Positions 30,338 through 39,545 of a stretch of DNA of 64,000 bases are shown here, piece after piece (position 1 is the first letter of the stretch; every line of letters begins with the position of its first letter). A program made the translations under genes and the position numbers. Source of the DNA: Roseateles oligotrophus. GTDB lineage: Bacteria; Pseudomonadota; Gammaproteobacteria; Burkholderiales; Burkholderiaceae_C. The stretch covers positions 434,001-498,000 of the forward strand of contig NZ_JACHLP010000001.1 of the NCBI RefSeq assembly GCF_014204525.1, written 5' to 3'. The notes under the pieces were generated by a model. The model saw only the letters and a list, made by a program, of their open reading frames with translations. It searched no databases and was not told where the DNA came from.

Positions 30338-31534
30338 TTACTTCCCCGCCGACAACTGGCTCAGCGCCTGAGCCAGGTCGGCTTGCAGATCGGCCACATC
30401 CTCCAACCCCAGGGCAAAGCGCACGATGCGGCCCGGCGCCAGCTTGGAAGGCAAGGCGCGGCTGCGCGACATCTCGTAGGGCACGGCCAGGCTCATGGGC
30501 CCGGCCCAGGAATAACCGATGCCAAACAGCTCCAGCGCATCGACAAAGGCATCGACCTGGGCCGCGCTGTACTCGGGCTTGAAGATGGCCGAGTACAGGC
30601 AGGCCGCGCCGGCGCTGCTGGTTTGCTGCCAATACGCATGGCCGGGCGAGCCGGGCAGCGCCGGGTGCAGAACCTGGGCGACCTCGGGCCTGCCCTGCAT
30701 CCATTGCGCCAAGGCACGGGTCGTCGCGTCCTGGGCGCGGTAGCGCAGCGCCAGCGTAGGCAAGGCGCGCAGCACCAGCTCCACATCGTTCTGCCCCAGG
30801 CCATAACCCAGATGCTCGTGCATATAGTTCAGCCGCTCATGCAAGGCCAGGTCGCGGGTACAGACCGAGCCCATCAGCACGTCGGCGCCGCCCGAGGGGT
30901 ATTTGGTCAGGGCCTGCATGGACACATCCACACCTAGACCGGGGGCCAGCTCAAAGGCGTTGAAGGCCAGGCCCGCGCCCCAGGTGTTGTCCATGGCCGT
31001 CAGCACGCCCCGCTGCTTGCAGGCGGCCACAATGCCCAGCACATCGGGGAACTCCAGCGTGATCGAACCGGCGGCCTCCAGCCATACCAGCTTGGTCTGC
31101 GGGCCCAACATGGCGGCCAGGCCGGCAGCGTCCAGCGGATCGTAAAAGCGGTAGGTGATGCCGAACTGCGGCAGCAGGGATTCGCTCAAATAACGGTTTT
31201 GTCCATAGACATTGTCAGGCACCAGCACCTCGTCGCCGGGCCGCAGCAGGCCCAGGCTGACCAGGGTCACGGCCGCCAGGCCGCTGGGCACCAGCAGGCA
31301 GTGCTCGGCACTCTCCAGCGTGGCGATGCGGGCCGCCAGGGTGTAGCTGGTGGGTGTGCCGTGCAGGCCGTAGCGATAGCTCTTGCCATCGCGCGGGCGG
31401 TAACGGTGCAGGTCGGCGGTGTCCTTGAACAAGACCGTGGAGGCCTTGAACACCCCCACCGGGTGCGCATCCCAGCCCTCGGGCGGGCGATAGGGGTGGT
31501 GGATCTGCTCGGTGGAGATGGCGCGTTTGCTCAT
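30338..31534 (-). CDS. metC: Cystathionine beta-lyase-like PLP enzyme (Cys/Met metabolism family)
   Basis: A 398-residue PLP enzyme. The substrate and cofactor motifs are YRYGLHGTPTSYTLAARIATLE, VPDNVYGQNRY and DNTWGAGLAFNAFE; the Schiff-base Lys is residue 211 in QALTKYPSGGADVLMG. This pattern (YGRxGTPT and KYPSGG) is typical of proteobacterial MetC, which splits cystathionine to homocysteine, pyruvate and ammonia. Related gamma-lyases cannot be fully excluded. The ATG lies 1 base after the rimO stop, so it belongs to the phaR-rimO-metC run. Confidence 0.9.
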   Translation of the reverse strand: MSKRAISTEQIHHPYRPPEGWDAHPVGVFKASTVLFKDTADLHRYRPRDGKSYRYGLHGTPTSYTLAARIATLESAEHCLLVPSGLAAVTLVSLGLLRPGDEVLVPDNVYGQNRYLSESLLPQFGITYRFYDPLDAAGLAAMLGPQTKLVWLEAAGSITLEFPDVLGIVAACKQRGVLTAMDNTWGAGLAFNAFELAPGLGVDVSMQALTKYPSGGADVLMGSVCTRDLALHERLNYMHEHLGYGLGQNDVELVLRALPTLALRYRAQDATTRALAQWMQGRPEVAQVLHPALPGSPGHAYWQQTSSAGAACLYSAIFKPEYSAAQVDAFVDALELFGIGYSWAGPMSLAVPYEMSRSRALPSKLAPGRIVRFALGLEDVADLQADLAQALSQLSAGK

Positions 31535-31535
31535 A

Positions 31536-32954
31536 TCAAACCGGCATGCCGACGAGGTCATGCCCCTCGGCCGCCACGATGCGCAGCTTGGTGAACTCGC
31601 CCACCTTGAGCGTACGGCTGGCCTTCTCGGGCGGCAGAATGCGCACCGTGCCGTCGATCTCGGGCGCGTCGGCATAGCTGCGACCCACGCCGCCCTTGCG
31701 ACCCAGGGCCGGGGCAGAGTCGACCAGCACCTGCATGGTGGCGCCGATGCGCGACCGCAGCTTGGCGGTGGATACCGCCTCGGCCACGGCCATGAAACGG
31801 GCCTGGCGCTCTTCGCGCACCTGCTGCGGCAAGGCGCCGGGCAAGTCATTGGCCGAGGCACCTTCCACCGGCGAGTAGGCAAAGCAGCCGGCGCGGTCGA
31901 TGCGGGCTTCCTGCATAAAGTCAAGCAGGTACTGGAATTCTTCTTCCGTCTCGCCGGGGAAGCCGGCGATGAAGGTGGAGCGGATCACGATGTCCGGGCA
32001 GGTCTCGCGCCAGCGCAGGATGCGCTCCATATTTTTCTCGCCATTGGCGGGACGCTTCATGCGCTTGAGCACATCGGGGTGGGCGTGCTGCAGGGGCACG
32101 TCCAGATAGGGCAGGACCAGACCCTCGGCCATCAGCGGCAGCACCTCGTCCACATGGGGATAGGGGTAGACATAGTGCAGGCGCACCCAGGCGCCATGGG
32201 CCTTGGCCATTTCGCCCAGCTGGGCCACCAGGTCGAACATGCGAGTCTTGACCGGCTTGCCGTCCCAGAAACCCATGCGGTATTTGACGTCCACGCCATA
32301 GGCGCTGGTGTCCTGGCTGATGACCAGCAATTCCTTGACGCCGGACTCGAACAGGGCACGCGCCTCGTTCAGCACATCGCCGATGGGACGCGAGACCAGA
32401 TCGCCGCGCATGCTGGGGATGATGCAGAAGGAGCAGCGGTGGTTGCAGCCCTCGCTGATCTTCAGATAGGCGTAGTGCTTGGGGGTCAGCTTGATGCCGT
32501 AGGCAGGCACCAGATCGACAAAGGGGTCGTGCGGCTTGGGCACATGGGTGTGGACGGCGTCCATCACCTCTTGCGTGGCATGCGGGCCGGTGACGGCCAG
32601 CACGCTGGGATGCATCTCGCGCACCAAGCTGCCGGCATCCGTGCTGCTGGCGCCGGCCTTGGCACCCAGGCAGCCGGTGACGATGACCTTGCCGTTCTCG
32701 GCCAGAGCCTCGCCAATGGTGTCCAGGCTTTCCTTGACGGCGTCGTCGATGAAGCCGCAGGTATTGACGATGACCAGATCGGCACCGGCAAAGGTCTTGG
32801 AGGTTTCGTAGCCTTCGGCCCGCAGCTGGGTCAGGATCAGCTCGCTGTCGGTGAGCGCCTTCGGGCAGCCGAGCGAAACAAAGCCAATCTTGGGGGCGCT
32901 GGTGCCGAGCGGGCTGGGAGTTTGGATTGCAGTCATCCGGTGATTTTCGCTCAT
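31536..32954 (-). CDS. rimO: Ribosomal protein uS12 methylthiotransferase
   Basis: RimO is a radical-SAM enzyme with two iron-sulfur clusters that adds a methylthio group to Asp of ribosomal protein S12. In 472 residues it has the N-terminal cluster cysteines ([29 protein letters not shown]), the radical SAM CxxxCxxC ([17 protein letters not shown]) and a C-terminal TRAM domain ending HDLVGMPV. The TRAM boundary and length fit the family. It lies 27 bases after phaR. An in-frame ATG at 32936 is an alternative start. Confidence 0.97.
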   Translation of the reverse strand: MSENHRMTAIQTPSPLGTSAPKIGFVSLGCPKALTDSELILTQLRAEGYETSKTFAGADLVIVNTCGFIDDAVKESLDTIGEALAENGKVIVTGCLGAKAGASSTDAGSLVREMHPSVLAVTGPHATQEVMDAVHTHVPKPHDPFVDLVPAYGIKLTPKHYAYLKISEGCNHRCSFCIIPSMRGDLVSRPIGDVLNEARALFESGVKELLVISQDTSAYGVDVKYRMGFWDGKPVKTRMFDLVAQLGEMAKAHGAWVRLHYVYPYPHVDEVLPLMAEGLVLPYLDVPLQHAHPDVLKRMKRPANGEKNMERILRWRETCPDIVIRSTFIAGFPGETEEEFQYLLDFMQEARIDRAGCFAYSPVEGASANDLPGALPQQVREERQARFMAVAEAVSTAKLRSRIGATMQVLVDSAPALGRKGGVGRSYADAPEIDGTVRILPPEKASRTLKVGEFTKLRIVAAEGHDLVGMPV

Positions 32955-32981
32955 TCCGCGGCGACAGCGTGCCCGACTCCG

Positions 32982-33563
32982 CTACTTCTTGGGCGGAAAG
33001 CCCGGCATGCCCGGGAACAGGGCGCCGGCCTTTTCCATCTGCTCCTTCATCTGCTCCTGCATCTGGCTCAGCAGGCTCTTGCTTTGCTCCACATAGCCGC
33101 CCATCAGGTTTTGCATCATCGGCGACTGGGCGCCCATGAACTGGGTCCACAGCTCGGGGCTGAAGGCCAGACCCTGGCTTTGCTCGGCAAAGCGGGATTG
33201 CAGCTCGCCAAAGGTCTTGACGTTGCGCTCCAGATAATCACCCATCACGCCCTGCATGGCATGGCCGTAGAAGCGAATGATCTGCTCCAGCGAGCTGGTG
33301 CTGAACATGGGCACGCCGCCGGTTTCTTCTTCCAAGATGATTTGCAGCAGGATGCTGCGCGTCAGGTCTTCCGCCGTCTTGGCATCGCGCACCTCGAAGG
33401 CCTGACCGTCGAGCACCATCTTCTTGACGTCGGCCAGGGTGATATAGCTGCTGGTATGAGTGTCATACAGGCGGCGGTTTGGGTACTTCTTGAGCACCCG
33501 CAGCGCCGATGTCTCTTCGGCCTCGGCCGACTCCGCCGTCTTGCCTCTGCGGGCAGTCACCAT
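32982..33563 (-). CDS. phaR: Polyhydroxyalkanoate synthesis repressor
   Basis: PhaR binds PHB granules and DNA and represses phasin and pha genes. The 193-residue protein has the N-terminal PHB/PHA accumulation regulator DNA-binding domain (LRVLKKYPNRRLYDTHTSSYITLADVKKM), then the PHB_acc domain (LTRSILLQIILEEE...MFSTSSLEQIIRFYG). The tail is Gln/Met-rich. AAGGAGTGTTTC before the ATG is a strong ribosome site. It starts a run with rimO and metC. It indicates that the organism stores PHB, consistent with bdhA nearby. Confidence 0.96.
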   Translation of the reverse strand: MVTARRGKTAESAEAEETSALRVLKKYPNRRLYDTHTSSYITLADVKKMVLDGQAFEVRDAKTAEDLTRSILLQIILEEETGGVPMFSTSSLEQIIRFYGHAMQGVMGDYLERNVKTFGELQSRFAEQSQGLAFSPELWTQFMGAQSPMMQNLMGGYVEQSKSLLSQMQEQMKEQMEKAGALFPGMPGFPPKK

Positions 33564-33654
33564 GAAACACTCCTTGTCAGACGGTTATTGGGCATGGCCT
33601 CATTCTAGAAGTCCGCTCTCGGCGGCGCGGGCAATACTTCTACCGAGATGACCC

Positions 33655-33683
33655 AAAAAACACAGCCCTGGGAAGCAGGGCTG
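33655..33683 (-). terminator. Terminator after the M13 peptidase gene
   Basis: CAGCCCT and AGGGCTG arms (33663-33669, 33677-33683) are followed on the minus strand by TG and six T. It separates the peptidase from phaR. Confidence 0.85.
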
Positions 33684-33721
33684 CGCACATTATCAACCTG
33701 CCGCTAGCGCGGCGACTCAGC

Positions 33722-35740
33722 TCACCAGATACGGATGCGCTGCTCGGCCGGCTTGAACATCGCGTCCCCCGGCTTGCTGCCAAAGGCCTGGTGGAAGCCA
33801 TCGTGGTTAATGGCCGCGCCATTGGTGCGGAAGTCCGGCGGCGAATGCGGGTCGGTGGTCAGCAATTGCAGCGTGCGCTCATCACGCGCCTTGTAGCGCC
33901 AGGCCTGGGCCCAACCGAAGAAGAAGCGCTGCTCGCCACTGAAGCCGTCCAGCACCGGCGCGGGCTTGCCTCCCAGCGAGCGCTGATAGGCCTTGAAAGC
34001 CACTTGCAGGCCCGACAAATCGGCGATGTTTTCACCCAGGGTCAACTTGCCCTTGACCTTCTTGCCCGGCAGGGGTTCGTACTTGTTGAACTGCGCCACC
34101 AACTGGGCACCGATGGCGTCGAAGCCCTTGCGATCGGCCTCGCTCCACCAATTGCGCAGCTTGCCATCGCCATCGAACTGGCTGCCTTCGTCGTCAAAAC
34201 CATGGCTGATCTCATGGCCGATGACGGCGCCGATGGCACCGTAATTGACCGCATCATCGGCAGCCATATCAAAGAAGGGCGGCTGCAAAATCGCGGCCGG
34301 GAAAACGATCTCGTTCAAGGCCGGGTTGTAGTAGGCGTTGACGGTCTGCGGCGTCATGCCCCACTCGGCGCGATCTACCGGCTGGCCGGCGCGCAGCGCG
34401 ATGCGCTGGTATTCAAAGGCCGCCGAACGCAGGCCGTTGCCAAAGGCATCGCCCGGGCGCACATCGAGCTTGGAGAAGTCGCGCCAGGCATCGGGGTAGC
34501 CGATCTTGACCATGTACTTGCTCAGCTTCTCCCTTGCGGCGGCCTTGGTGGCCGGCGTCATCCAGCTCAGGCCGTCGATGGATTCGCGGTAGGCCTGCAT
34601 CAAATGACCCACCAGTTCCTGCATGCGCGCCTTGTAGGCCGGCGGGAAATGCTCGGCCACATAGACCTGACCGATCGCCTCGCCCAGCGCCGTATTGACC
34701 TCGTTGATGCCTTGCTGCCAGCGCGGCAGCGGCTGCTTGGCGCCCGTCAGCGCCGCGCCGTGGAAGGCGAAATAGGCATCGCGGAAGGCCTGGGGCAGGA
34801 CTTGCGCGCTCTCATCCAGGGCGCGCAGCTTCAGATATTGCCTCCAGGTCTCCAGCGGCACGGTCTTGAAGAGCTGGGCCAGGCCCGCAATCGCGCTGGG
34901 CTGGGTCACGGACAAGCGATCGATACCACCCAGCTGCGCCGCCTGCAAAAACACCGGCCAATCCAGGCCGGGCGCGCGCTTGGCCAGCTGAGCCGGCGTC
35001 ATCGGGTTATAGGTCTTGACCGGATCGCGGTTGCGAACATTGTCCCAGTGCAGCTTGGCGATGCGCTGCTCCAGGGCCAGCACCTGGCCGGCGATGCGCT
35101 CGGGCTGGGCCTCGCCAGCCAGGCGCGCCAGCGTCGTCAAATAGCCCAGATAAGCCTTGCGCACCTGGGCCAGCTTGGCGTCGGCCTTGAGGTAGTAGTC
35201 GCGGTCGGGCATGCCCAGGCCGCCCTGCATCGCAACGGCGCGGTTGATATTGGGCTCTTTGACGTCGGCCATCACCGTCAGGGCGATCGGCGTGTTGCTC
35301 ATGCCCTGGGCCGCACCCAGCCATCTGGCCAACTCGGCCGGCGTCTGGATGGCGGCGATACCACCCAGGCGCTGCTGGATGGGCGCCAGGCCCGCGGCGT
35401 CGATCGCAGCGGTGTCCAAAAAGCTGGCGTAGAAGGCGGCGATCTTGGCCTCGGTACTGCCTTCTTTTTGCGGCTTGGCCTGCAAGCCCTCGATCAGCGC
35501 ACGCACCTGGGCATCGGACTTGTCGGCCAATTGCTCAAACGTGCCGAAAGCCGACTTGTCGGCCGGGATGTCGGTGGACTTCAGCCAGGCCCCGTTGACC
35601 GCGCGGAACAAATCGTCCTGGGCCCTTACCTTGGCGTCAAAACCCTTCAGGTCCAGACCCGACAGCGCCGCCGTCTGCGCCCCCACCCAAGCCGAACACA
35701 TCATCAAGCCCGCCAAGGGGACCAGTCGCCAAATCTTCAT
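33722..35740 (-). CDS. pepO: M13-family (neprilysin-like) zinc metallopeptidase, secreted
   Basis: A protein of 672 residues with a signal peptide (LVPLAGLMMCSAWVGAQ). The zinc site is HEISH at residues 509-513, and the third ligand lies in GENIADLSG (Glu 570). NAYYNP and the terminal RIW are also M13 hallmarks. M13 enzymes cleave small peptides; this one is likely periplasmic. The start at 35740 is chosen over an open frame 37 codons longer because the signal peptide begins here and AAGG precedes it. It lies between phaR and the tRNA-Val genes, as a single transcription unit. Confidence 0.95.
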   Translation of the reverse strand: MKIWRLVPLAGLMMCSAWVGAQTAALSGLDLKGFDAKVRAQDDLFRAVNGAWLKSTDIPADKSAFGTFEQLADKSDAQVRALIEGLQAKPQKEGSTEAKIAAFYASFLDTAAIDAAGLAPIQQRLGGIAAIQTPAELARWLGAAQGMSNTPIALTVMADVKEPNINRAVAMQGGLGMPDRDYYLKADAKLAQVRKAYLGYLTTLARLAGEAQPERIAGQVLALEQRIAKLHWDNVRNRDPVKTYNPMTPAQLAKRAPGLDWPVFLQAAQLGGIDRLSVTQPSAIAGLAQLFKTVPLETWRQYLKLRALDESAQVLPQAFRDAYFAFHGAALTGAKQPLPRWQQGINEVNTALGEAIGQVYVAEHFPPAYKARMQELVGHLMQAYRESIDGLSWMTPATKAAAREKLSKYMVKIGYPDAWRDFSKLDVRPGDAFGNGLRSAAFEYQRIALRAGQPVDRAEWGMTPQTVNAYYNPALNEIVFPAAILQPPFFDMAADDAVNYGAIGAVIGHEISHGFDDEGSQFDGDGKLRNWWSEADRKGFDAIGAQLVAQFNKYEPLPGKKVKGKLTLGENIADLSGLQVAFKAYQRSLGGKPAPVLDGFSGEQRFFFGWAQAWRYKARDERTLQLLTTDPHSPPDFRTNGAAINHDGFHQAFGSKPGDAMFKPAEQRIRIW

Positions 35741-35836
35741 GCCAAAGCCTTGAATGGAAAAGCGTGCGAGGGTAGACCAAGCACACCGGGCCGGCAAGAT
35801 GACTTTCAGCAGGGATGGCCTGGCGGGGCGGAAAGC

Positions 35837-35872
35837 AAAAAGCCCGGCCACTCAAAGAGTGCTCGGGCTTTT
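35837..35872 (-). terminator. Terminator after the tRNA-Val genes
   Basis: A long hairpin on the minus strand (GCCCG-GCACTC, loop TTT, GAGTG-CGGGC) is followed by TTTTTGC. The A-run at 35837-35841 and T-run at 35869-35872 make it strong in the tRNA direction. Confidence 0.88.
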
Positions 35873-35898
35873 CCGTACCTGAGAGGTACCTACCAATT

Positions 35899-35975
35899 TG
35901 GTAGGCGCGATTGGACTCGAACCAACGACCCCCACCATGTCAAGGTGGTGCTCTAACCAGCTGAGCTACGCGCCT
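35899..35975 (-). tRNA. tRNA-Val (anticodon GAC), copy 1
   Basis: A 77-nt cloverleaf: acceptor AGGCGCG/CGCGCCT, U8, D-arm GCTC/GAGC, anticodon stem CCACC/GGTGG with loop TTGACAT (anticodon GAC, reading GUC), T-arm GTTGG-TTCGAGT-CCAAT, and encoded ACCA. It is identical to the second copy 62 bases upstream in transcription. Confidence 0.97.
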
Positions 35976-36037
35976 TTAGGGAACTCTTGTTTTTCTTTTT
36001 TCAACGTGACTTACTTGAAGTAACGCCTACCGTGTTT

Positions 36038-36114
36038 TGGTAGGCGCGATTGGACTCGAACCAACGACCCCCACCATGTCAAGGTGGTGCTCTAACCAGC
36101 TGAGCTACGCGCCT
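36038..36114 (-). tRNA. tRNA-Val (anticodon GAC), copy 2
   Basis: Identical in all 77 bases to the copy at 35899, including the encoded CCA end. It is the promoter-proximal copy; the pair is likely made as one precursor ending at the hairpin at 35837. Confidence 0.97.
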
Positions 36115-36126
36115 CAAGAGCTTTGC

Positions 36127-36156
36127 AGTGTAGCATGGTTTTTACGGCTCCGGCAA
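36127..36156 (-). promoter_or_regulatory. Promoter for the tRNA-Val pair
   Basis: On the minus strand, TTGCCG (36151-36156) and TACACT (36127-36132) are spaced by 18 bases. TACACT lies 12 bases before the mature tRNA 5' end, as expected for a sigma-70 tRNA promoter. Confidence 0.55.
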
Positions 36157-36177
36157 GAGTTGGGCCGGAATCGCCAA

Positions 36178-38511
36178 TTACTTTCGCCTTGCGCTGCGCA
36201 CCCCCGCCACCTGGGAGACGCTGCGCAAGACCTGGGCCAGACGGCCCGAATCCGCCACCTCGACGGTGAAGTTCATCCAGGCCGTCTCGCCCTTGGATTG
36301 CTTGAGCGACTGGGTGTTGACCGCCGTGACATTCATCTTCTCCTTGGCCAGTACCTCCAGCACATCGCGCAGCAGGCCTTGGCGGTCGGAGGATTCGACG
36401 ATCACATCGACCGGATAGAGCGGCGCGCCCTTGCCCGCCGGGCCGGAGCCATAGTCCGCGCCGCCCCAGGTCACGTCGATGACGCGCTCGGCCGCGCGCT
36501 GGGCCATCTGGCGGAAGTTGATGCAGTCGATGCGATGGATGGCCACGCCCTTGCCACGGGTGACATAACCACCAATCGCATCGGGTGGCGCCGGGCGGCA
36601 GCAGCGCGCCAGATTGGTCAGCAAGGAATCCACCCCCACCACCAGCACACCACCGCGCGGCGCCCCGCTGCCGCCGCCCTTGCTGACGCGCTGGGCCAGG
36701 GCCTCGTCGGACAAGGGCTCTTGCACCGTCGGGCGCAGCAGCAGCTCGATATTGCGCAGCGAGTATTCGTCCTTGCCCACCACCTCGAACAAGGCATCGG
36801 CATTCTTGAAGCCCAGGCGGCCGGCCAGGTCTTCCAGCTTGATGACGGTCTTGCCCTCGCGTTGCAGCAGTTTTTCTACCGCCTCGCGGCCGCGCGCAAT
36901 GGTCTGGGCCTGGGCTAGGACATTGAACCAGGCCCGCACCTTGGCGCGCGAGCGCTGGCTGCGCAGATAGCCGGCCTCGGTGTTCAACCAGTCCAGCGAG
37001 GGCCCGCCCTCCTTGGCCGCCGTGATCTCCACGGTCTGGCCGCTTTGCAGCGGCGTGTTCAGCTGCACCATCACACCATCGACCTTGGCGCCGCGGCAGC
37101 GGTGGCCCAGATCGGTGTGCACCGCGTAGGCGAAGTCGACGGGCGTGGCGCCGGCGCTCAGCTCGACGATGGAGGCCTGCGGGGTGAAGACATAGATGCG
37201 CTCATCGAACAAGGCCGCATCCGCAGCTTGACCCTGGCTCTGGCCTTCCACCAGATCCCGCTCCCAGGCCAGCAGCTGGCGCAGCACGGCCTTGCGGGCC
37301 TGCGCCACCTGCTCCTCGAAATCACCGGCGGCGCTGACGCCCGCATAGCCCTTGGTGCCCGCCTCCTTGTAAGCCCAGTGGGCGGCCACGCCGTGCTCCG
37401 CATGCTCGTGCATGGCCTGGGTGCGGATCTGCACCTCCATGGCCCGGCCGTCCGCCCCCAGCACCACCGTGTGCAGAGACTGATAGCCATTCGGCTTGGG
37501 GCGGGCGATGTAGTCGTCGAACTCACCCGCCACCGGCGTGTAGGCCTCGTGCAGCCAGCTCAGGGCGGCATAACAGCTCGTCAGATCGGGCACGACGATG
37601 CGCAGGGCGCGCAGGTCGAACACCCGGGAGAGATCCAGGCCCTTGCCCTGCATCTTCTTGAAGATGCTGTAGAGGTGTTTGGGCCGGCCCTGCACCTGGG
37701 CCTGGATGCCTTGCGCCGCCAGGCCTTGCTGCAAGGCCTGGCGGGCGTCTTCGACCGCCTGCTCGCGCCGCACCCGGGTTTCAAGCAGGGCCTTCGCCAG
37801 GTCTTTGTAAGCCTCGGGCTGCAGAAAGCGGAAGGACAGGTCCTCGATCTCCCACTTGATCTGCCAGATGCCCAGCCGGTTGGCCAGCGGTGCGAAGACC
37901 TGCTGCGACTCGGTGGCCAGCGTGCCGGGGCAAGGCTGTTTGCTCTGCGCAAAGTAACGCAGGGTCTGCAGGCGCGAGGCCAAGCGCAGCAGCACCACCC
38001 GCAAATCGCGCGAGAAGGCCAGCAGCATCTTGCGCACCCTCTCGGTCTGCTCGCCACGCTGCTGGGCCTCGACCTTGGCCTCGCGTGCGGCGCGCTGGAT
38101 CTGCACCAGGCGCCGGGTATGCGTGACCAGGCTGGCATAGGACTCGCCAAAGGCCTTGGCCACCACCTCCTCGGGCTTGGCCAGAAAGTCGCCGGCATAG
38201 ACCAGATAGGCGGCCGCCTGCATGGAGGGCGCGGCCCCGATGCCGGCCAGGATGGCGGCCACACCGTCGGCATGCGCCAGGGCCTCTTCGCCGGTGTCCA
38301 GCAACTGGGCGCTGAGCAAGGGCTCGGCAAAAGCGCGCGCCCGCAGGACAGGATTCGCCTCGCGCGCCGGCGCTGGGCAGGCATCGGGGGCAGCGTCGGC
38401 GCCACAACCCGGCAGGTCCACATCAAGCAGGGCCACGATGGGCGCGGCCTCTTGGGCGGCGTTCCCGGCCCAGGGTTCACCTGCCAGGCTTCTATTCAAT
38501 CCCGTCTTCAT
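36178..38511 (-). CDS. relA: (p)ppGpp synthetase, RelA type
   Basis: A 777-residue RelA/SpoT homologue that makes the alarmone from ATP and GTP/GDP at stalled ribosomes. The N-terminal HD domain is degenerate (ADGVAAILAGIG, no HD pair), so hydrolase activity is probably lost. The synthetase domain is intact (GRPKHLYSIFKKMQ, RVFDLRALRIVV, YIARPKPNGYQSLHTVV with the EVQIRT motif). TGS and ACT domains follow, with SLKQSKGETAWMNFTVEV near the end. SpoT must be encoded elsewhere. It lies upstream of the tRNA-Val pair on the same strand. Confidence 0.96.
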   Translation of the reverse strand: MKTGLNRSLAGEPWAGNAAQEAAPIVALLDVDLPGCGADAAPDACPAPAREANPVLRARAFAEPLLSAQLLDTGEEALAHADGVAAILAGIGAAPSMQAAAYLVYAGDFLAKPEEVVAKAFGESYASLVTHTRRLVQIQRAAREAKVEAQQRGEQTERVRKMLLAFSRDLRVVLLRLASRLQTLRYFAQSKQPCPGTLATESQQVFAPLANRLGIWQIKWEIEDLSFRFLQPEAYKDLAKALLETRVRREQAVEDARQALQQGLAAQGIQAQVQGRPKHLYSIFKKMQGKGLDLSRVFDLRALRIVVPDLTSCYAALSWLHEAYTPVAGEFDDYIARPKPNGYQSLHTVVLGADGRAMEVQIRTQAMHEHAEHGVAAHWAYKEAGTKGYAGVSAAGDFEEQVAQARKAVLRQLLAWERDLVEGQSQGQAADAALFDERIYVFTPQASIVELSAGATPVDFAYAVHTDLGHRCRGAKVDGVMVQLNTPLQSGQTVEITAAKEGGPSLDWLNTEAGYLRSQRSRAKVRAWFNVLAQAQTIARGREAVEKLLQREGKTVIKLEDLAGRLGFKNADALFEVVGKDEYSLRNIELLLRPTVQEPLSDEALAQRVSKGGGSGAPRGGVLVVGVDSLLTNLARCCRPAPPDAIGGYVTRGKGVAIHRIDCINFRQMAQRAAERVIDVTWGGADYGSGPAGKGAPLYPVDVIVESSDRQGLLRDVLEVLAKEKMNVTAVNTQSLKQSKGETAWMNFTVEVADSGRLAQVLRSVSQVAGVRSARRK

Positions 38512-38553
38512 TTCTTCTTTTCAAACACCCTGCCAAACAACATCAGGCCGCCA

Positions 38554-39447
38554 TCATGCCTCGTTCAGAAAACGTCTCACCGCGGCGATCTGCTCGGGCT
38601 GGATCAAGGTAGGGGCATGGCCCACGCCGGCAAAGCCTTGCAAACGCGCCCGCGGCCCGCGCTCTGTCATCTGCTGCGCGGTCTCGGCGCTGAGCAGATC
38701 GGAGTCCTCGCCGCGTAGCAGCAGGGTCGGGCAGGCTATGGCCTCGTAGCTCTTCCACAGCGCCGCGGAGCCGTACTCCGCCAACTCCTTGGTGAAGCTG
38801 GCAAAAGGCTGGGCGATGGCGGGGTCGTAATGCAGCCTGAACTGCCCGCCCTCGGCCCGCAGCATGGGGGCCGAAAGCGCCGCCCACTGCGCCTCGCTGT
38901 GCGGGCCGAAGCCGGCCGAGATGCTGGCCAGATAGGCCGCGCCCTCGGCCGCAGAGGCAAAGCGCTTGGGCAGGCCCAGATAGCCGCCGATGCGCTGCAG
39001 GGCCTCGAAGGCAATCGTCGGGCCCACATCGTTGAGCACCAGGCGGCGGATGGGGTTCTTAGGCAGGGCGGCCAGGCCCATGCCGATCAGGCCGCCCATG
39101 GAGGTGCCCACCCAGTCCAGCACCGGCGCGTTCAGCCGCGCCAGCAGGCTCACCATATCGGCCACATAGGCCGGCAACTGATAGCCCGCCGGATGGGCCA
39201 GCCAATCCGACTCACCGCGCCCGACCACATCGGGGCAGACCACCCGGTAGCGGTCCTGCATGGCGCGGGCCAGGCTGTCGAAGTCACGCCCCTGGCGGGA
39301 CAGGCCGTGCACACAGACGAGCACCGGCGGTGCACAGCCCTCGGCCAAGGCAGGGCCGCGATAAGGCCATTCCCAGTAAGCCATGCGGTGCAGACCGGCC
39401 GCGCCCAGGCATTGCACAAAATTCAGCTGCGGATCAACAAGGGCCAT
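38554..39447 (-). CDS. Alpha/beta-hydrolase
   Basis: A 297-residue alpha/beta-hydrolase-fold protein. It has an oxyanion HG motif (VCVHGLSRQGRDFD), nucleophile elbow GTSMGGLIGMGLAA, and likely acid and base in the last third (GEDSDLLSAE and AGVGHAPTLIQPEQI). It has no signal peptide, so it is cytosolic. It diverges from bdhA over a 98-base gap and lies 42 bases upstream of relA. A role in ester or PHB-oligomer hydrolysis would fit beside bdhA, but the substrate is not shown by the sequence. Confidence 0.85.
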   Translation of the reverse strand: MALVDPQLNFVQCLGAAGLHRMAYWEWPYRGPALAEGCAPPVLVCVHGLSRQGRDFDSLARAMQDRYRVVCPDVVGRGESDWLAHPAGYQLPAYVADMVSLLARLNAPVLDWVGTSMGGLIGMGLAALPKNPIRRLVLNDVGPTIAFEALQRIGGYLGLPKRFASAAEGAAYLASISAGFGPHSEAQWAALSAPMLRAEGGQFRLHYDPAIAQPFASFTKELAEYGSAALWKSYEAIACPTLLLRGEDSDLLSAETAQQMTERGPRARLQGFAGVGHAPTLIQPEQIAAVRRFLNEA

Positions 39448-39545
39448 GAATTGCGTCCTTCAGGAGGAGGGTTCTGCGAGGTCCTTATAGTGTGCATGAG
39501 CCACACAGCTGTTCACTGAGATCGATTCTTTTAAAAGGACGCACC

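Noticed and set aside
33791-35956. Long plus-strand open frame opposite the M13 peptidase.
   Set aside because: The opposite strand has an unambiguous HExxH peptidase; the plus-strand translation has no ribosome site or family features.
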